From Dichetophora obliterata (Eukaryota; Arthropoda; Insecta; Diptera; Sciomyzidae): 64,000 bases of DNA. A program made the position numbers and the translations under genes. Below, one piece after another: positions 21,010 through 34,082 of this stretch. Where the stretch lies: NCBI GenBank assembly GCA_963920525.1, contig OY986438.1, forward strand, positions 45,209,288 to 45,273,287, given 5' to 3'. Under the pieces are notes generated by a model. The model was not told where the DNA came from, made no database searches, and saw nothing but the letters and a program-made list of their open reading frames with translations. Each line of letters starts with the position of its first letter. Position 1 is the first letter of the stretch.

Positions 21010-23380
21010 TTAATTAAACACGAACTTATTTTTTTACATTTTTATTTGTCCAGGTTATAAAAACTATTTTTAGCTTTCTCTCCTCTCAAATCCGTTTGAA
21101 TGATCTTAATATTTCTTTTACATGAAGTATTTTCTCTTCGTCCTAAGAGACAATATGGCGTCTACCACAATTTTATGAGCTTTAACGATAAACTTTCTTC
21201 AAGCTTGACGAAAACAATGACAGACCTTCACATAATTTTTTAATACCTTATTTTGCCCATTTCTATTTTTTTTGTGTTCTTGTTTTTTGGTGTTTATTAC
21301 TGTTTCTGCTTCTTCTGACTTGGTCACTGTTTTGCATACTTGTTATTGTGACTCAGACTCAGTCGTGGTCTTTGACAAGGACCACCCACTGGCATTTCTG
21401 CCCTCAAAGGAATTTGTGGCCACAGCATGTGATGACGAACAGAGTTGCGTGCAATTTTAACTTTTTTTAATTTTTGGTTTTGCTTTTGGCTCCTTTCCTC
21501 GCTTCGTGTCATCATCATGTAAGGAGTGACATTTTGGTGGCACTAGAATAATTTGTGCTCACATAAGTTTATTTTTGCAAAATGATGGAAGTGGCAATTA
21601 ATTTTGTCTGCGTGAAGCAGCTATATTTATGTATGTATATAAAACCATAAATTTGACAAACTCAACTTTGACATTTCAGCTGGCTCAACAACGACAACGC
21701 CAAATCCAAGCGTTACTTGTGCTGGTTAATAACACTCGCGTCATAACGAACTAACGGAAATGGTTGCTATTTTGAGCAATAATGCTGTTGGTTGTCTGCT
21801 TTATATGTGGAAATGCTGAAAGTTATTCTGGCGATCAAATGTCAAAAGTTAGTTGAAATAAATATAAAACCAAAAATCAAAGAAAACAAACAAAAAAATA
21901 AATAAATGTAAAAGTTTGTCAAATTGCATTTCAAGGGCGCTAAAGCAAATTTCACAGAGAAGAATATGACCTTAACTTTGAAAACAAAAGTAAAAACAAA
22001 TTTTTAACGATGTCAATATTTGACGATCTCTAAACTTTAGTTGAGCAGTGCTCATTACTTCCAATTTGAGAAATTTCGTAACGAAAAATGTGTTCAAATC
22101 TGTTCAAGGCCAAAATTTATTGGAAATGCTACTTCCATCAGTTAACTCATAAAAACTTTTGTGAAAATAACATCCTTTTTTTCTGTTAGCCGTAGTGAAT
22201 TTTTGCTGTGTCTGTCACGTCCGTTACGCCCGTTTATGTGTTTTTTTTTTTTGTGAAAATTGGTTGCGGTTTCCAGTGAGATTTTAGCTTTTATGTAATT
22301 AAAATGTCGACTTTACTATTTGGTTGCCTAAAAAATTGCTGCACATTGTCGAAGTAGCAAATTAAAAATATTATATTGAATGACCTTTGTCAGAGATAGT
22401 TTATTGTATTACAATTTTCATTTAATGCATTTTTAGTTAATCTATGAAAGTATTTTGACGTCTGCAAAACTAATTATTTGAAATTTTTAATGTACAATAT
22501 TTGCTTATTCCTTCTTGTTAGCATTTGAGTTATTTCAGATTTTATTTCCCCTACATAGCAGGCAAATAAATAATCAGTTTCAGTATTATTGCTATCAATG
22601 ATAGAAAATTCAACTAATGATAGAAAATTGTTCAAACACGAAAATTTGTTGACTTACTGCTATATACTATATATAATATTATCGCCTATTTCGTATGTTT
22701 CGCAATCTTATCTTGAATTCGCTCTCGTGTTGGTGGTTATACTCGTAACTATGTATTTGCTAAATTCTATGTTAAACCCAGCCAAAAATAGTTATAATAA
22801 CTTAAATTTTAAATGTCTGCTTACACTGTGTAACTACGAATTCTTATTTTTTTTTGACGATATAAAATATACAAAAAATACTCCAAAAATTTTAGGCAGT
22901 GGAAATATTGCCCAAAAACAATCGTCCAGAAATATCAATATTATTCATCCAAATTATGAGAAATTAAACAAAAACTGTATACAAATGTAAAAAAAAAAAA
23001 AAATAAAAGAAATGAAAATTTCTTCAATAAAAACGGAAGCTGCCCAAAAAATTAAAAACAAGTAAAAAAAAAAAAAAATGAGATTTAACCCACAAAAAAA
23101 AAAAAATATACAATACTTATAAAAAAAGCCCAAAACTGTTGGTGCAAGATATGCCGCGCCACACCGCGCGCTATTTTTTAAACAACTTTAAATTTTTCAA
23201 ACAGAGTTTTAATTATTTTTATTTATATTAAATATTATTTTATATAAATTAAATATTATTTGTCTAATATTAAAAACAAAAAATTTTCCAAAAGCGAAAT
23301 TTCGCCCAAAAGTTTTTGCTATGGAAAATGGTCAAAAAATAAAAAAGAACAAATTCGAGCAAAGTTGCGTCTAAATTGCA
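21010..23380. other. Mostly unique sequence without a recognised gene
   Basis: An open frame of 130 codons from the ATG at 22598 to 22990 has one hydrophobic stretch and no family resemblance; it is followed by A-rich tracts to about 23110. The interval 21250-21800 is less A/T-rich than its surroundings but contains no convincing exon. Confidence 0.4.
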
Positions 23381-23594
23381 AATTTTTTTAGCTGGATCTG
23401 TAATATGAAATGACTTCAGTCTTTGGTCGATTTTTCTTTAGGCGATACTTTCTACCACCAAAATATCACACTTTTCTGGAAAACTGGCGTACTACAATTT
23501 AACCTGTTTTTGAGTGGGGAAGAGACCGTGTAGAAAAGAATTGGAGCATTGTTTAGTTGTTGTATTCGATAAATATATATATATATATATATAT

Positions 23595-24571
23595 ATTAAG
23601 GTGGATCGTTTTGTTCAGGGTAAAAAAACACTTTTTTCGACACTCATATTCTGGGAGCTGGGTTCAAGTAGATCTGAAATCCGAAAGGATATCGAAATCG
23701 GTGGAACCGTCACCCAGCGGTTTTGATTTTAAAAAAATCACTTTTTCGCCAAAAATCACCGGCTTTTTCGCCATAAGTTTTTATCAATCTAAAATAACTA
23801 CCCAAAAGTTGGGTGCAAATGAAAGGCATCTTGGACCCCAAGGTTGTAAATAGGAAGATGGTTAGATTCAAGAAATTTTTTAGTGCAACAGTGTTCAGAA
23901 TTCGGTCAACATTTTGGGTATTTTTCACTAAAATCGCTTTAAAATTGCCATTTTTCAGTAAATTTGGAAAAATTAAGTATTGTTCACAAAGACTTGGTAT
24001 AATCTATTGATACATAAAAAAAAAAAATAAAAAAAAAGCAAAACAGTGGAATTTTTTTAAACTTTTTTGGAAAGTATTTTTGAAAGGGTATTTTTTACAA
24101 AAATCTATAAATCCACTAATTTTCAGTAAATTTTAGAAAATTTACTATTTTTAAAATGGTGTGGCTTTGAAGAGGTTTCACCTTTCGTGATGAACAATCA
24201 AAAATTAACATATTTATAGCGAATGAACAGCAAATTTATAGCGATTTTAGGGAAAAGCACCCAAAATGTTGACTGAATTCTGAACACTGATGCACTAAAA
24301 AATTTCTTGAATCTAAAAATCTTCCTATTTACAACTTTGGTGTCCCAGATACCTTTCATTTGCACCCATTTTTTAGGTAGTTATTTTAGATTGATAAAAA
24401 GTTACGGCGACAAAACCGGTGATTTTTGGCGAAAAAGTGATTTTTTTAAATCAAAACCGCTGGATGACGGTTCCACCGATTTTGAAATCCTTTTGTATTT
24501 ATGATCTACTTGAATCCAGCTCCCAGAATATGAGTGTCGAAAAAAAATGTTTTTTTTTTATCCACCTTAAT
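23595..24571. mobile_element. Foldback MITE A in a TA run
   Basis: The ends are ATTAAGGTGGA and TCCACCTTAAT. The arms (about 23595-23960 and 24240-24571) are inverted copies of each other over roughly 330-360 bases, for example CATATTCTGGGAGCTGG against CCAGCTCCCAGAATATG. The loop is about 280 bases of A/T-rich sequence. It lies inside a TA repeat, fitting a TA-targeting superfamily such as Tc1/mariner, but the duplication cannot be proven in such sequence. ORFs in the arms are mirror artefacts. Confidence 0.82.
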
Positions 24572-25018
24572 ATATATATAAAAAATCATATCGCGCAAAA
24601 AGCACTCATGAAAAGACATATAAAAACAGTTAAAGCATATTTTACACCTATTTTAATGTCTTTATAGAGTTTCTTACATAATTTTTTTTTTTTTATTTTT
24701 TTTATTTTGTTTTAGTAATCCAGAAATAAATTCGTATGCTTAAGATTACAAGAATCTTATATTAACAGCATTAGTCACCAAAAGTACATTAATACATTTT
24801 TTTGGTCAAAACTGCAAGTTTTTTTTGGTCGGTTTTTTAATATGAAATGACCTCAGTCATTTAGTCGATTTTTCTTTAGGCGATACTTTCTACCGCTAAA
24901 AGATCACACATTTCTTGGAAAACGGGCGTATTACAATTAAACCTGTTTTTGAGTGGGGAAGAGACAGTGTAGAAAAGAATTGGAGCATTGTTTATTTGTT
25001 GTATTCGATAAACATATA

Positions 25019-25282
25019 TATGTGACCTTCTCCGAGAAAAGGGACCTAGTGTGTGAAAATGAAGTTTTGAGAAAAACGCATTTAAAGTTTCATAACGCAT
25101 TATCACTGTGAACACACCTTCAGTTGGGAGATGCGATTTGGTATGGTTAGTTATGATTGGGTGCCGACTTTGAAATCTAACTCATTTCATCTTATTCTAC
25201 ACCTTTTTAGGTGCCAGAATCCACTCTTAAGTCCAAACCCGTTTTTGACACACTAGGTCCCTTTTCTCGGAGAAGGACATAT
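25019..25282. mobile_element. Hairpin MITE B in the equivalent TA run
   Basis: CTTCTCCGAGAAAAGGGACC at about 25028 is mirrored by GGTCCCTTTTCTCGGAGAAG at about 25255-25274, and the inverted repeat extends inward through TAGTGTGT / ACACACTA. The element is about 260 bp, has no ORF, and is flanked by ATATAT on both sides. Confidence 0.8.
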
Positions 25283-25559
25283 ATATTATGAATCATATCA
25301 CGCAAAAAACACCAATTTAAAGACACATAAAAACAGTTTAAGCATATTTAACACCTATTTTATGGTCTTTATAGAGTCTTTCTTGTTTTAATTATTTTGT
25401 ATTTTCTTATTTTTTAATTTTTTTTTATTTTATTTTAGTAATCCAGAAATAAATTCTTATGCTTAAGATTACAAAAATCTTATTATACTAACAGCATTAG
25501 TCACCAAAAGTACATTAATACATTAAATGAAATAAAATTAAACGAATTGCATTGAATAA

Positions 25560-26260
25560 AATTATATAAATTGAACAAATTAAAATTATTTTAAATAAAA
25601 ACAAAAAAATTAATGAAATTATATTTGAAATGTTTAAAGTAGTAGTGCAACAGATAAATCATACTGACAATAGAAGAATTTACAGAAATTATGAGAGTTC
25701 CTAGGGAGGCTTTTTTTCAAAAAACCCCTTTTTCATAGATCCAACTTATGATTATGTTAAAAATTCAGAATACATCAATTAATATTCTATAAATTCCATT
25801 TGAAATTAAGAATAGATCAATTAAAATTCAAAAATTCCATTTAAAACTCTGAAAAAATCAATTGAATTTCACAAAGTATCCATTAAAATTTGAAATTTCA
25901 TTTGAAATTTGGAATAGATCAATAGGAATGCGAAAATTTCATTCAAAATTCAAAAAAGATTAATAGAAATTTGAAAATTCTGAATACATCACTTAAAACT
26001 TTGAAATTCCATTCAAAATTCAGGATCCATTCAAAGAAATTTAGAAGAGATCAATAGAAATGAATAAATTCTAATTGAAATTAAAAAAAAAAAATCAACT
26101 ATAATTCAGAAATTTAATTTGAAATTCAGCAAAAAAATTGAAGATCACTTAAAATTCTGTAAAATCAATTTTAGTGGAAATTTAAAATACGTACATCAAT
26201 TATAATTCAAAAAGCCCATTTTAAATTCCATTTAAAATTCTGAAAGAATCTATAAAATAT
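25560..26260. repeat. Degenerate short-period repeat (TTCAGAATAGATCAATT-like)
   Basis: Segments such as AAATTCAGAATAGATCAATT, TTGAAATTCCATTTGAAATT and AATCAATTGAAATTC recur at about 40-50 bases with heavy divergence. A similar but shorter stretch lies at about 31450-31640. This looks like an old minisatellite. Confidence 0.5.
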
Positions 26261-26838
26261 CATGCATTGCACGATATTCGATTACTCCCGTTTATATTTA
26301 TTTTTGCAAAGTGTTTTTTGTCTGCATAAATGTTAAAGAAGAAATCTGCGAAGTATGCACGAGCTTTTTTATGAAAGTTGTTTTAATATAATCTGGAATA
26401 ATATTGCGAAGTTTACATAATTGTTTCGTTTAAGAATATTTTTTAATTATTTTTATACAAACTATAATAGTATACGTTACGATAAATACGTTAAGATACA
26501 GATCTTTCTCTTCAAAGAAGTTCAAATTTTTTTAAATTTTATTTATTTAATTTTTAATTACTTGAACCAGAAAAACATAAAAAATTTAATGCAGAATCGT
26601 AAAAATTAAAAACTGAAAAAATTGAATTAAACTTTGTATTACACGAGTATTTATTATAATAATAAAATTCCAACTTTTGTTAAAATTTTTTAACTTTTGC
26701 CACAATTTTTTATTTTTTGTTGCCATTCATCTTGTTTGTTGCCATTTTTAAAAAAAATCAAATTGAGATCAGCTCCCAGTACTCTCACAATGTAAATTTA
26801 AACTTTTTTCTTTATTATGGAGGTTTAAATGCATTTAA

Positions 26839-27071
26839 CCTTCGCCTTACTAATGCCCACCCGGGTGGTTTTTTGGATTTTGATTTCTTAATAAAATCCT
26901 GTATTTTGATCGAAACTAACTAGGGTTTCGACTCACTGAACAAATTTAAGAGTGTTTTTGTATAGTCTACGCAAAAAAATTATCTTAAAGTATTTTAATC
27001 CTTTTCAGTTTTAATCCTTTTCAGTTTCAGTAAACGATGCACACAAAAGTAAGTGTTCCGTAAGGCGAAGG
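26839..27071. mobile_element. piggyBac-type MITE with perfect 12-bp TIRs and TTAA flanks
   Basis: CCTTCGCCTTAC (26839-26850) and GTAAGGCGAAGG (27060-27071) form a perfect terminal inverted repeat. TTAA lies immediately outside on both sides (26835-26838 and 27072-27075), the target duplication of the piggyBac superfamily. A palindrome CCACCCGGGTGG lies just inside the left end. The element is 233 bp and has no coding capacity. Confidence 0.88.
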
Positions 27072-27192
27072 TTAAGTAACATTTAATTTTTCAGTCGCAG
27101 TAGACATTTTGGTGGAAATATGCCAATTTTAAATGCAGTTACACAAAATAAGCTGTTTATTTCAAAATCTCAAAAAAAAAATTCACACATGG

Positions 27193-28497
27193 TTAGCATT
27201 CCGCCTGTAAAAATTTGTCGGTGATGACATTGTAATGCAGAACCGTAAGCGGAAACGAAATCTTGTTTGTGCTCACATTATTTTCTTTTCAATATCAAAG
27301 CAACAGTTTGACTTTATTCGTCTGCACAGCAATACCGTGTTTTTAACAGGAATTTTTGCAGTGAAGCGAGTTTGTGAAAACTACTAATCTGCACTCTAAA
27401 AAGTTTTTGTTGAAATTTACTACAATACTTGTAGGCAACAGTTTTGCTGCTGTTTCTGTAATTAAATTTAACACCTACTAAAATTCAACATGTGTTTAAC
27501 TAATTTGTAGTAAAATTCAACACTGAATTTACTATTGATGTTATAGTAAAATTAAATATGTGCACTTCATAAAAGTTCTAAGTAAAGAACATGCTACTGC
27601 ATTTTGGAAATAAGGGCTAAACTCATTAAATGTATGTTCTGTATGCACTAATACATACTATTTTTTTACATATTTTTACTAATACATATTGCTTGACTTG
27701 AATTCATAACTGAATGAAAATATTTGTGCTTAACATAATTAATTTCAATAAAACAACAGCACCAAAAACAAACGTCCTTACGCGATTATAAGCAAACTGG
27801 AATGAGAAATAAATGTATGTATGCATGACTGTTACCGTTGTTGAAAGTTTAAAGCTGCATTTAAACAGTTAAGGTACAAAGTTTTAAAACAGTTAAGGTA
27901 CTAGTATAAATTTTTACTATTGATATTATAGCAAAATCCAACTTCTGATGTTTAATTTTACTAAAATTATTGCTAAATTTAAAAAATTTTTAGATTGCTT
28001 TAAAAATTGATTTATATTAATATTTTTAGTGTAGCAAAATAAAACAACATGTGCTCTGGTTTAAACATGTGTATGTTTAAACCAGAACAAAGTTTAAAAT
28101 ATAAAATAACAAAGTATTGTTAAACATCTAGATAAAAGGTAATAAATTCGTTAGTTAAATGGTAAACATTATTGTGAAAATAATTTAATAACAATTTCTT
28201 TGCTCCTTTTCTGTGTGTTCTCTTTCGGTGTGTTTTCGTTGCGTTTTTGGCGTAGAGAGGATTTTCGTTCAATTTATTTGAGTTATCTCTAATTTTGAGC
28301 GTAATTTTTTATTCTCTCCTAACTTGTGCATACTTACTTCCATTGTCGCTTACTGTGTAAGGTAGATGTCAGCAGTGTTTTATCGGCCATGTCCAAACAA
28401 ATATAATTGAGAATTGTAAACAGACTTCGGAGGCCTCGTAGCTACTTCGTATATAAGAAATAATTGGTTACCACCATGTGCCCATTTACCACTGGGA
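27193..28497 (+). repeat. Dispersed repeat, copy X (with a ~650-bp insertion)
   Basis: From CCGCCTGTAAAAATTTGTCGG to CCATTTACCACTGGGATA the sequence matches 34083-34704 in the same order and orientation. After ACTACTAATCT (about 27391) copy X carries about 650 extra bases, beginning GCACTCTAAAAAG and ending near 28065, which copy Y lacks. The shared parts include GTGTAAGGTAGATGTC and CATTTACCACTGGGAT. The family is not identified. It could be an LTR or a non-coding DNA transposon; no ORF of either kind is present. Confidence 0.7.
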
Positions 28498-31400
28498 TAC
28501 TAAAGTGGTATTTTTATTTTCAAAAAAATGTTGTGCAACTGGGATGAAAAGTTATATATTCCACACACGCTCGTATTTTTACTCTCTTCGAATCTCTCTC
28601 TCTCACCTGCCGCTCTTCACCTCCGCACTCGTTTTTAAAGCTAATATTTCAACCTTTTAAAATACATTATGTTGTTTGCTTATTGTTATAAGATTTCAGA
28701 GTTTACACAAGGTTGCACAACAACAACTATAGCAATAGCAACAATAAATATTTACAATAGCAAAGCAACTAAAGAGCAAAAAAGCAAACAGCTTAAACAC
28801 AAAAATAAAGCAACAACAACGACTGTGACAACAAATATAAGCGGCAAAAATCATAAATAATAACAAGTGCAAAAAGAAGAGAGTAAAATACAAAACAGAT
28901 AAATACAATAAAATAAAATAAAATCTTAAATAAAGTGAGCGAAAAAATACAAAAATTACACGAACAACAAATATTGCTGATAACAACACACGTTTTGTCG
29001 GCGCATTCAGCTTGAAAAAAACATTTTTTAACAGCTTGGCGTGCGAGCGTTTAAGCATGTAAACGAAAAGTTTTCAATAAAGAAAACTAAAAAAAAAGAC
29101 TATAACTTGATCCATACAAAATGTTGTATAGGCGGCATGAATGAAACGAATTTTAAGCAAAAAAAAAAAAAGAAGCTAAACTAGAAGGTGACAACATGAG
29201 CCAAAAGAGAGCAAGCGAAAAAGGTAGCATTGCGAGAAATTGAAACAGCTTTATCAGCAATTTTTTAAAAATATCCATGACAGTGTTTTTTTACGACTAC
29301 TTAATTAAAACAACTCTTTAACGCACACAAACACAATCACGTGTCACAACCAGGAGAGGCTAAAAAGAGCGCGCTTACGTCATTGCAAATAAATTCTAAA
29401 TTAAATCGAGATTAATTTTTTTTTAAGTTTTTGTCTTAATTTAATATCAAAATGGGATGCATCATCTAACTTGTTTTTGCTCTAAATGCAGTATTTCTCT
29501 TTACACACAAAAAAATATATATGACAACAAAAACAACAACGAAAAATAAAATAACATTTAATTCCACTTGTTGGAATTTGATCAGAATTTGCACTTTTTA
29601 AAGCTATTCAACTATCCATTTTCAGCTCTTTCGCTATCTCTTTCTTTCTCACTATTAAAACTTAAAGCTTGCTTGCTTCACTGATTTTCGACTACTTTTG
29701 TTGCTTTAAATTTGTGTGTTATTCATTCACTTTTACGAATGCAAAGTAATCCGTTTTCTGTTGCTGCTTTTGTTCTAAACAAACTAACCCTAAAGGCATA
29801 TGAAATAAAGAATAGCGAAAAAAGAAACCATCAGATACATCATGTCTAGCTTATGCGGCAAAAAAATGACACTTGTAGTAGTAGTAGCACTCTAAAAAAA
29901 AAAATAAAAAATATTTAATTTTATGCTATTTGAAATATTTTTAATCCTCTTTTTCTGCTTGTTGTCTTGTGTCTCTCTCTCTCTCTCTCTGTATCTGTGT
30001 TTTTGTGAAAAAATTAAAAAGTGGTGATAAAGATTTTTACACTCCACTTAATTTGTATAATTTGTAACGCCGACAGCGACTGAATGAATATATGTATATT
30101 AAGGAGCCTACTTTGCATATTAGCTCCCCAGCCATGCCCAGGAAAAATAGGGTGGGCTTTGCTCCAAGTTGAAATTGAAGTCAACTTTATACATAAAAAT
30201 AAAATTGTGCAGAGGTTTTTGAGCGTAAAAATATAATAAGCAAATAAAACAAAAAAAAAAAAAAATTCATATAAGTAAAAACCGAAAACGACAACAAAAA
30301 AACAGAAACCGAAAATAAATTTATTAAATATCTGAACGTATGAGCAAATCTTAATTTGAAGAGAAAGAGGTGAAATTATCTCCCATTATCCCTTATAAAA
30401 TTTCTTCAGCCTCAACCTAAATCACCTTTCGTGTAATTAAAAGATTAATAAATATAAGCTTTATGATAACAATTCTTATTAAATGAAATTTTTAATTAGT
30501 TATAAACATATTTTACAAAAAAAATTTTAATTCAGGTCAAATTAAATATTAGTATGTTAAGCTAAGTAATTATTTAATTAATTAAGCAACATACTTAATT
30601 TAATTTAGAACATTAAGTTTATAGTATGTTAAGTTAGTATTTTTAAAAATGAATAAATTAGTTTAATTAACAATATTAAGTTCTGTTATTGCAAAAAAAT
30701 TTGTAAATGTATGAGTAAAATAAGTCCAAGGTCCTTAAAAAATTAACTGTCCTTTTCTGGGAATAGAATTTCTAATTTTCGTTGGTATCTTTATTTGGAA
30801 ATTCGTTTGGTTTAACTTTTTAAAAATATTCCTCCGTTTTTTTATCTAGAAAAATTAGCTCCTTTCTGATCCATTATTTATGAATTTTTAAACAAAAATA
30901 AAACCCTAAAGCAGTTAAATTAGATTAAAAAAATAGTAATTTCACCATAGATTCCTAAATTGACCTTATCAGAGTTTTTTTTTTAGTGTTCTTGTCCTTT
31001 TTATAAATATTTTTTACGTTTTTATTTTTCTATTTTTTTTATCAAAATTTAAGCAATATAAATTTTTTCTACTTCAAGATTTTCCCCGAATAAAAATTTT
31101 GTTAATAATTTTGCTAACTAAATAATTAAAAAACAAAAAATAAATATTTAAAAATAATTTTACAAGCCAAAATGGAAAAGAAATCTTTGGATTATTTAAA
31201 CATATTTATCACTCTCATAAATCTGTTCTTCATATCCTTTTATACATTTTAATTCTATCTTCGATTTTATGGCTTTTGTGGTTTTTTCTTTTTATGCATT
31301 TTTATGCAATTTTCATAGCCATGGCCAGTCTAAATGTCCAAAGCCAATGGCCAAATCTAAGTATTTGTGCTATGTTAATTAAATTAATTAAAAATTATTT

Positions 31401-31644
31401 ATAAAAATATTACTCATACGCCTCGGTGCACAATATTTGTGTTTATTGAAAATACTAAAAATTCAATGAATCAATTATGATTGGATGCACTTAAAATTTG
31501 GAATTTCCATCTAAAATTCAGAAAATAGGAATTAAAATTCAGAAACTCAATTTTAAATTCCGAAATGATAACTTAAAATTCAGAAATGGCATCCACATCG
31601 ATTGAAATTCAGAAGCGATAAATTGAAATTTAAAAATTCTACTA

Positions 31645-31845
31645 TACCTATAACCATAACCATTATTATAACCGTAACCATTACCATAACCATTACCATA
31701 AGCATAACCATTACCATTACCATTACCATTACCATTAAAATGGAATTACCATATGGATCCTTACTGTTACCATAACAAATACCATAAATATTACCATTAT
31801 CATTGCCATTACTATAATCATTACCTTTATCATAACCATTGTAAT
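31645..31845. repeat. CCATTA/CCATAA hexamer minisatellite
   Basis: Runs of ACCATTACCATAACCATT with variants (CCGTAA, GCATAA, CCATTG) fill about 200 bases with a 6-base period. The array is imperfect. Confidence 0.75.
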
Positions 31846-33774
31846 GTAATTTTAAGATAAATATATTGTGTTTTGTACTTTTTTACTGTTGGTACTGTCC
31901 ATAAGATTACCTGAGTCTTGTTGTACCAGTAAAACTTAAAATTAAATAAATAAATAAAATAAACTGCCAACAATTTTTCACAAACAAAGGTTCCATGCGG
32001 TTGTTTACAGCCATTTCATTTCATTAAGCTCCGTTGAAAACATTTTTTATGATTTTCAGAAGTTTGAACAAAGCTAAATTTATTTCCACAACATGTTTTG
32101 TTATCTCAATTTAACATTTAATAAGAATAATTATAATAAATTTCGCATAATTTTTTTTTCAACTCTCCAAAACAAAGCCATTTAGTCGAACAATGTTGGT
32201 GCAACAAATTTTTTATGCCTACATCATAATGTCAGAAATAAAAAAAAAAGAACAAACCTAAAAACTCGCTATTTTTAATCACGTGCCAACTTTAGACTAA
32301 TGCGCTATAAAATGACATATAAACATAAACATTTGCACAAAACAACGCTGATGAGTCTCTTTCTAGCACAGTGATGGCACGAGAAAAGCTCGCTATCAAA
32401 AATACACACAACCACACCCCACCATATTGGTAACCTCAACTTGTCTCTAATGACAGCACAAACATTAAATTGCGTTTGTGTTCATCCTTCGTTGCTCAAG
32501 GAGAACAAGGATACATTTAAACATTGCCGCGCTCTATACTATACCAATAACAATGACTGTTGTATATAACTATTTGATATAATGTATTGCAACAACTTTG
32601 ATCGATATTTCATTCGATAACTAAACCGTTTCAAATCAATCGGCTTCTGTACGAAGCAATACAAACACTTGTTTATAAATACTCTAGAACACACTACAAT
32701 ACGAATATAACACCCCATTCACACTGCCTAATTGCCACTGCCAACCCTGGACTAACACACTGCATGAACGTCAGTTTGTGAGATTGTTCAATAGTTATGC
32801 AGATAATTATTGATTTTCTAAGCGAGGTTTTCCTTTATTAAAAAATGTAATGGCAGCTAGGAACAAGAGCAATATAACATTAACAACAAAAACGAATATC
32901 AACAACAACAACATGTTTAGTTGGTTGTGTTAATTGTTAGTTTTATATCGGTACTCGTGCGCCTGGGTTGACAGCTAATAATACCCAACGACAAAAGGAT
33001 TTGACACAATTCTGTAAAACTCGTTGCAGTTCGTTGAATAGCGCAGCGTAAAGATAGAAACTATGTATATCAGAAATGCAACGAACGTCAATGTTTTCCC
33101 AAGTTGATAGAGGAAAATTTTGCAATTAAAATATATTTAGTACTTTATAAAAATAGAGCTATTTTCAAACAAAAAAAGAAAAAACGCCTCTTTTCTATTA
33201 AGCTAAAAAGTTCACGAGGTCAACTTTAATTAAATCTTGAAACATTAATTAAAAAAAAACGATGACTTTATACTTTTTTCTACGAGATTCTTCTACTGTT
33301 TTCCTGCATTGTATTCAGCATCAAATCGCAAATTTTTGCTCTGATAGAAGTTTCTTATATACATAATTTCTCCAAATTAGACACATTGCTGTGTTTTTGT
33401 ATATTTTCTAAAATCATTATGTGGGAGCTTTACCTTCATGACATTATCACTGTTGTTAACAATTTTTTGTAAAAATGTAAATTTTTTATTGTATAGTATA
33501 TTTCGTCATGCATTTAATGATTTTCCCAATATCAGTATTCCTCGTATTATTGCTAGACACGACGTATAAGAGATCGAGATGAACTCAGAAAATTCCCGTT
33601 GTTTTAGATTAGAGAACAATTATGAAGACACGACGCTTGCAGTATCTGTGAAAATAATCTTAATCCAAATGCAAACCATATAAAATTAAATGCATCTTTG
33701 AAAAAGCAAAGTAATTATTTCTGGTTTTTTTAATTGCCCGACTTAAATGCCAACCATTTATCAAATTTCTTTAA

Positions 33775-33826
33775 CCCATTTACCCACCTAAAACAATGCA
33801 ATGTATGCACAACGGCAGTTAATGGG
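33775..33826. mobile_element. Possible minimal TTAA-flanked element
   Basis: CCCATT (33775-33780) and AATGGG (33821-33826) are inverted, with TTAA immediately outside on both sides (33771-33774 and 33827-33830). Only about 52 bases lie between the TTAAs, so this may be an internally deleted piggyBac-type MITE or a chance palindrome. Confidence 0.3.
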
Positions 33827-34082
33827 TTAAACAGCTAAAAACAAGTTTTTCCCCTTTTGTGTTAAAATGTTGCTGCAACAATTATAAAAAAGAATTGTAA
33901 AGTTTCTTGCTAAAGTAATTAGTTTTAAGTTGTGTGTGTTTTTTGTGTCTAGTTTTTATTAAATTTTGTGTAAAATTTGTCGCAGTAAGCTATTATGTAT
34001 TACCACAATGATACAATACAATAGTAGAATAGTCAGGCCAAGCCAGTGTCGTGATGTTTTACTGCTATTCGAGATTCATCCC

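Larger units (their letters stand above)
23382..25525. repeat. Tandem pair of ~440-bp units, each hit by a different MITE
   Basis: Unit 1 (23382-24798) and unit 2 (24816-25525) share a left part (from TAATATGAAATGACYTCAG to TTGTTGTATTCGATAAA) and a right part (from AATCATATCRCGCAAAAA to CAAAAGTACATTAATACAT). Between the two parts each unit has a short (TA)n run. In unit 1 a 977-bp foldback element sits in that run; in unit 2 a different ~260-bp hairpin element sits there. Without the inserts the units are about 440-450 bp long and would be adjacent. Confidence 0.85.
28506..34075. other. Long gene-free stretch with simple repeats
   Basis: I see no exon or transposase here. Simple-sequence tracts include CAACAA-rich sequence at 28715-28850, a (TC)n run at about 29971-29989 and A-rich tracts. 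At 31845-31960 a sequence ends in an AATAAATAAATAAAATAAA tail, which may be a LINE 3' end. A segment at about 33050-33125 (minus strand) matches 35405-35470 (plus strand) over about 70 bases around ACATTGACGTTCGTTGCAT. Confidence 0.45.

Noticed and set aside
22598..22990. 130-codon open frame with a hydrophobic segment
   Set aside because: No recognisable domain, surrounded by A/T-rich DNA, and the frame bias looks compositional. It was left as part of the spacer.
23557..24667. Several 65-98-codon open frames with similar peptides
   Set aside because: They are mirror images across the arms of foldback MITE A.
28696..29058. 120-codon open frame on the minus strand rich in Phe, Leu and Cys
   Set aside because: It is the complement of CAACAA and A-rich simple sequence.
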